Assembly: GCA_963975935.1 (NCBI GenBank)
Contig: CAXBIQ010000021.1
Coordinates: forward strand, 1-32,162
Length of the DNA stretch: 32,162 bases
Reading direction: 5' to 3'
Source of the DNA: Planktosalinus sp963975935
GTDB lineage: Bacteria; Bacteroidota; Bacteroidia; Flavobacteriales; Flavobacteriaceae
Part shown: in pieces, positions 29,735 through 32,162 of the stretch
Layout of the letters: each line of letters starts with the position of its first letter
How positions within the stretch are numbered: the first letter of the stretch is position 1
Notes under the pieces: model-generated
The model's input: the letters and a program-made list of their open reading frames with translations, nothing else
What the model was told of the DNA's origin: nothing
Database searches by the model: none
Made by a program: the position numbers and the translations under genes

Positions 29735-30928
29735 CTAATACAAAAACCCAAACAACCAAAGGGGGATTTTTTGTTGGGTGCCGATTTCGATATTGTCTGC
29801 GGCGATGTGAGCGTTGGGGATTTCGGTGAGTTGCCGGGGGGTTTTGTTTTGACCGCCCACTTCAAAAGTATGCGTATCATCTACCTTGAAATCGCCCTTG
29901 GAAGCATAGGCTATGCTGTGTTGTTGCCCTACCTGATTAATAAAAAAGGTTTCCCGCAGATTGCCTGTATTGACGGTCTCACCCACCAAAGCATACAAGA
30001 GGTTTGTGTTCTCAAGATAGATCTTGTCCGGTTTTTTGAGTTTGCTGATGCCATGGATATCACGATACAGGTTTTTAGTGATACATGCTTCATTAAGATA
30101 TTGTAAATAGATGACCAGGGTGTTGCGGTTGATTTGAATTTTCTGGCTCAGTTTGCTCACATTAGGCATAAAAGGAACAGAGGTGGCAATGATTTGCAGC
30201 AATTGTTTTATTTTAGTTACATAAGCAATATCCATTTGGCGCACCATGGGCAGTTCAACTTCCAGGATAAAATTCATCACTTCCTCAATTTTGGAATGGT
30301 ATAATTGCGGGTGTTCTAAAAAGAAGGGATAATAACCGGTTTTTAAATAGGTTGAAAAATGTTGTAAGGGTTTTATTTCTTTCAGGATTTCAGGAGCAAT
30401 GTGTTGATGGTTTTTGATAACTTCCCCTAGCGGGTATACCGGAAACCGGGTTTGCTGCGTAAGGTTTAAATATTCCCGGAAGGATAAACCCTGTAACTGA
30501 TAACTCACGGCCCTGCGGCTTAAATCTGCACGTGCATTGAGTATTTCCAGTAAGGAAGAGCCGGTGAAGACTATTTGCAAATCAGGATAATCATCATAAA
30601 TATTTTTTATTTCCTGTGACCAGTTTGGGTATTTATGCACCTCGTCGAGGAACAAATAACGTCCTCCCCTTTTGACAAACCAATCAGCCAATGCACTGAG
30701 TTTGTTTTCTGCAAACCAAAGGGAATCCAGGCTGGCATATAATCTACTGTTTGGATCAGGCAGATTCATTTTGATATATTGCAATAACATCGTGGTTTTT
30801 CCAACCCCCCGAGCTCCTTTAATCCCAATCAATCGCGCATCCCATTGGATCACATTCATTAAACTGCGTGTAAAATCCAACGATACCCAATTAATTTTTT
30901 GTTCTGATTTTTCAATGATATGCTCCAT
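29735..30928 (-). CDS. AAA-type ATPase with DUF4143 domain
   Basis: A 397-residue protein. Walker A is GARGVGKTT (38-46), Walker B with its glutamate is YLFLDEVHKYPNW (91-103), and sensor-like VFTGSSLLEI follows. The C-terminal half is the DUF4143 domain, with DKIYLENTNLLYALVGE and the closing TFEVGGQNKTPRQLTEI and IPLWLFGFLY. These proteins are common in Bacteroidota and are presumed STAND/MNS-like regulators or defence-related ATPases, but none in this branch is well characterised. It has its own -7 box and octamer repeats on both sides. It appears complete. Confidence 0.92.
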   Translation of the reverse strand: MEHIIEKSEQKINWVSLDFTRSLMNVIQWDARLIGIKGARGVGKTTMLLQYIKMNLPDPNSRLYASLDSLWFAENKLSALADWFVKRGGRYLFLDEVHKYPNWSQEIKNIYDDYPDLQIVFTGSSLLEILNARADLSRRAVSYQLQGLSFREYLNLTQQTRFPVYPLGEVIKNHQHIAPEILKEIKPLQHFSTYLKTGYYPFFLEHPQLYHSKIEEVMNFILEVELPMVRQMDIAYVTKIKQLLQIIATSVPFMPNVSKLSQKIQINRNTLVIYLQYLNEACITKNLYRDIHGISKLKKPDKIYLENTNLLYALVGETVNTGNLRETFFINQVGQQHSIAYASKGDFKVDDTHTFEVGGQNKTPRQLTEIPNAHIAADNIEIGTQQKIPLWLFGFLY

Positions 30929-30947
30929 AACTGCTTCTTTTATTATA

Positions 30948-30955
30948 CAAATATA
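30948..30955 (-). promoter_or_regulatory. -7 promoter box of the ATPase gene
   Basis: TATATTTG on the minus strand, 19 bases before the ATG, matching TAnnTTTG. No firm -33 element. Confidence 0.5.
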
Positions 30956-30998
30956 GGTATTTTTTGCTTAATGAAATAAGCATTTTTAAAAAGCTGTT

Positions 30999-31178
30999 GG
31001 ATTTGCCTAATTGCTGATTTGCTCATCTGCGAATTTGCGAATTTGCGAATCAGATTTTCGTGGTGTTTGAAAAGAAAGATTTAATTAACCGGAGGTTGAG
31101 CGGAGTCGAAACCGGATTTGCGAATCAGCGCATTTGCGAATCTGCCTATTTGCGAATCAGCGCATCAGCAAATCAGCA
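30999..31178. repeat. Octamer array upstream of the lipoprotein gene
   Basis: Words of the RATTTGCG family occur at about 30999-31052 and 31107-31178 (for example CATCTGCG, AATTTGCG, AATCAGCG), with about 55 bp of other sequence between, including GGTTGAGCGGAGTCGAAACC, another common palindrome-like word. There is no gene in 30956-31252. Confidence 0.85.
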
Positions 31179-31252
31179 ATTTTACAATGTTAGTTGTAAG
31201 CAAAAAATAATTCATTATATTTAATACTTTGCAGTCAATACTCAATACTAAA

Positions 31253-31708
31253 ATGAAATATCTCTACCTATTTACCGTCCTGCTGTTTCTCAGCTGCAAC
31301 AGCAATGAAAAGAAAAACGAAGCTCCGGAAGCTGAAATCCTTGATCAAACAGAAAAAAATACCGGTGAAGACAAGAGCAACGATGATGCATTTCTGTCTG
31401 AAGGCGAGACCTATTCCAACGAGCGGTTTCGTGATGTCACCGTGGAGCGACAAGATGAAAACACCTTCCTTGTGGAAGGAACCGCCCAACTCTTTGAAGG
31501 AACCTATAACTGGGTTATTGAGGACGGGCACAGGGAGCTCAAAGATGGCTATGGAACCACCGCTGCCGGAGCGCCGCAATGGGGAACTTTTAGTTTTACG
31601 GTGGAAGCTGAAAAGGAAGAACCCAATACGGTACTGCACCTCATCCTTTTTGAGCCCAGCGCAAAAGACGGCAGCCGCCGGCACCAGGTCATGATTCCGC
31701 TTTACTAA
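31253..31708 (+). CDS. Lipoprotein with Gmad2 immunoglobulin-like domain
   Basis: A 151-residue protein with a lipoprotein signal: MKYLYLFTVLLFLSC, lipobox cysteine C15. An acidic linker (about 16-60) follows, then one Gmad2-type domain recognisable by VEGTAQLFEGTYNWVIEDG, the GYGTTAAGAPQWGTFSFTV segment and HLILFEPSAKDGSRRHQVMI. Gmad2 domains are found in surface proteins of spore-formers and in envelope lipoproteins of other phyla; the ligand is unknown. The protein should sit in the outer or inner membrane facing the periplasm. Start 31253 is preferred over 31229 because it begins the signal peptide. Confidence 0.9.
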   Translation: MKYLYLFTVLLFLSCNSNEKKNEAPEAEILDQTEKNTGEDKSNDDAFLSEGETYSNERFRDVTVERQDENTFLVEGTAQLFEGTYNWVIEDGHRELKDGYGTTAAGAPQWGTFSFTVEAEKEEPNTVLHLILFEPSAKDGSRRHQVMIPLY

Positions 31709-32113
31709 TGTATTTTTCTTAGTTATTTATACTTAATACCGGTTTAGGGTTAGCTGTTTTTTGTTGAGGCTTTGATTTCTTTGGTTAATAGTTTTGAACC
31801 CGGAACTTTGAACCTTGAACTGTAAATGTTGAACCTGATTTGTCTTACATCCGAGATCTCAGTTTCGCCACTAAGACATAAGGACACTAAGAAACACGAA
31901 GCAAAGGTGTATACCCTCTAACTTCTAACTTTGGATTGGGTAACGGTCAATAGTTTTAAACCCGGAACTTTGAACCTTGAACCCGGAACCTGATTTGTCT
32001 CGATACAATTTTTACTCCGCTTGCTGCGCTGCGCTAAATAAAAATCACGACATGACATCGGTTTTGAATTTGTGTTACGTCCTACGTCTTACATTCCTAC
32101 GTCAAAAATGAAC
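31709..32113. repeat. Right-flank intergenic heptamer repeats
   Basis: No gene is seen. A 34-bp direct repeat (AATAGTTTTRAACCCGGAAC then TTTGAACCTTGAAC) occurs at about 31787-31820 and 31949-31982; inside it GAACTTT, GAACCTT, GAACCCG and GAACCTG are consecutive 7-mers. 31866-31925 resembles a CCACTAAGACA repeat and ends CTCTAAC, TTCTAAC, TTTGGAT. 32074-32104 reads TACGTCC, TACGTCT, TACATTC, CTACGTC. Confidence 0.85.
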
Positions 32114-32136
32114 TTCCCTGATTAGAGTTGACCGTT
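32114..32136. repeat. 23-bp terminal inverted repeat, right copy
   Basis: Exact reverse complement of 84-106, starting TTCCCTGATTAGAG and ending GTTGACCGTT. It lies 26 bp from the window edge. Confidence 0.9.
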
Positions 32137-32162
32137 TTTAAACATTAATTTCATTGTTAAAA

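Noticed and set aside
84..32136. Integron attC sites or a transposon with encoded transposase
   Set aside because: No integrase or transposase gene is found in the window, and the inverted 23-mers lack the paired core-site structure of attC.

Overview
The window looks like chromosomal accessory DNA of a Bacteroidota species, most likely a member of Flavobacteriia. The signs are: promoters of the TTTG-N20-TAnnTTTG type with little Shine-Dalgarno signal (two good examples, 724-754 and 26121-26152); an HU/HIG-type DNA-binding protein; a barrel protein ending in the YLGKN..HADW signature of flavobacterial OmpA proteins; a Gmad2 lipoprotein; a DUF4143-type ATPase; and a pgl-like glycan gene set in the order usual for that phylum. 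No rRNA, tRNA or CRISPR array was seen.

Layout. 1-3203: a repeat-rich left flank with a divergent XRE regulator / HEPN-like gene pair. 3204-5413: an HU-family gene with a strong terminator, phased A/T repeats, and a vapBC-type toxin-antitoxin pair. 5614-24704: a long run of 18 genes, all on the minus strand, for making a surface polysaccharide (O-antigen or capsule type) by the Wzx/Wzy route; a GIY-YIG gene inserted near its end is counted separately. Read in the direction of transcription the run begins with nucleotide-sugar genes (wbpA-, wbpD- and wbpB-like), then a Wzx flippase, an epimerase, two acetyltransferases, a glycosyltransferase, a membrane acyltransferase, a second glycosyltransferase, a Wzy-like polymerase, an asparagine-synthase-type amidotransferase, a deacetylase-formyltransferase pair, a second Wzy-like polymerase, a third glycosyltransferase, the initiating phosphoglycosyl transferase (PglC type) and PglD. 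25069-31708: a small regulator-like gene, an unrecognised conserved-looking protein with a textbook promoter, an OmpA-like barrel, a split zeta-toxin module, a four-helix-bundle protein, an ATPase and a lipoprotein.

How the glycan genes may work together: the dehydrogenase, oxidoreductase and N-acetyltransferase point to a 3-acetamido-uronic acid; the amidotransferase could turn a uronic acid into a uronamide; the deacetylase and formyltransferase are translationally coupled and could replace an N-acetyl by an N-formyl group. The matching aminotransferases (WbpE/PglE type) are absent here and must lie elsewhere. The central genes (about 10.0-22.7 kb) are visibly more AT-rich than the two ends, as expected of a serotype-specific core exchanged between conserved flanks.

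The most unusual property is the intergenic DNA. It is built from many unrelated short words repeated with a strict period of 7 bp (TTTAGGG, TTGGTGC, CTTAATA, TACGTCC, GAACCTT, GTCTCAT, CGGTCAC and others) or 8 bp (RATTTGCG). Palindromic elements of the GTCATTGCGAGC and CCCCAACTGYGTTGGGG types have entered coding sequences in frame. An exact 23-bp inverted repeat lies about 100 bp from the left edge and about 25 bp from the right edge of the window.
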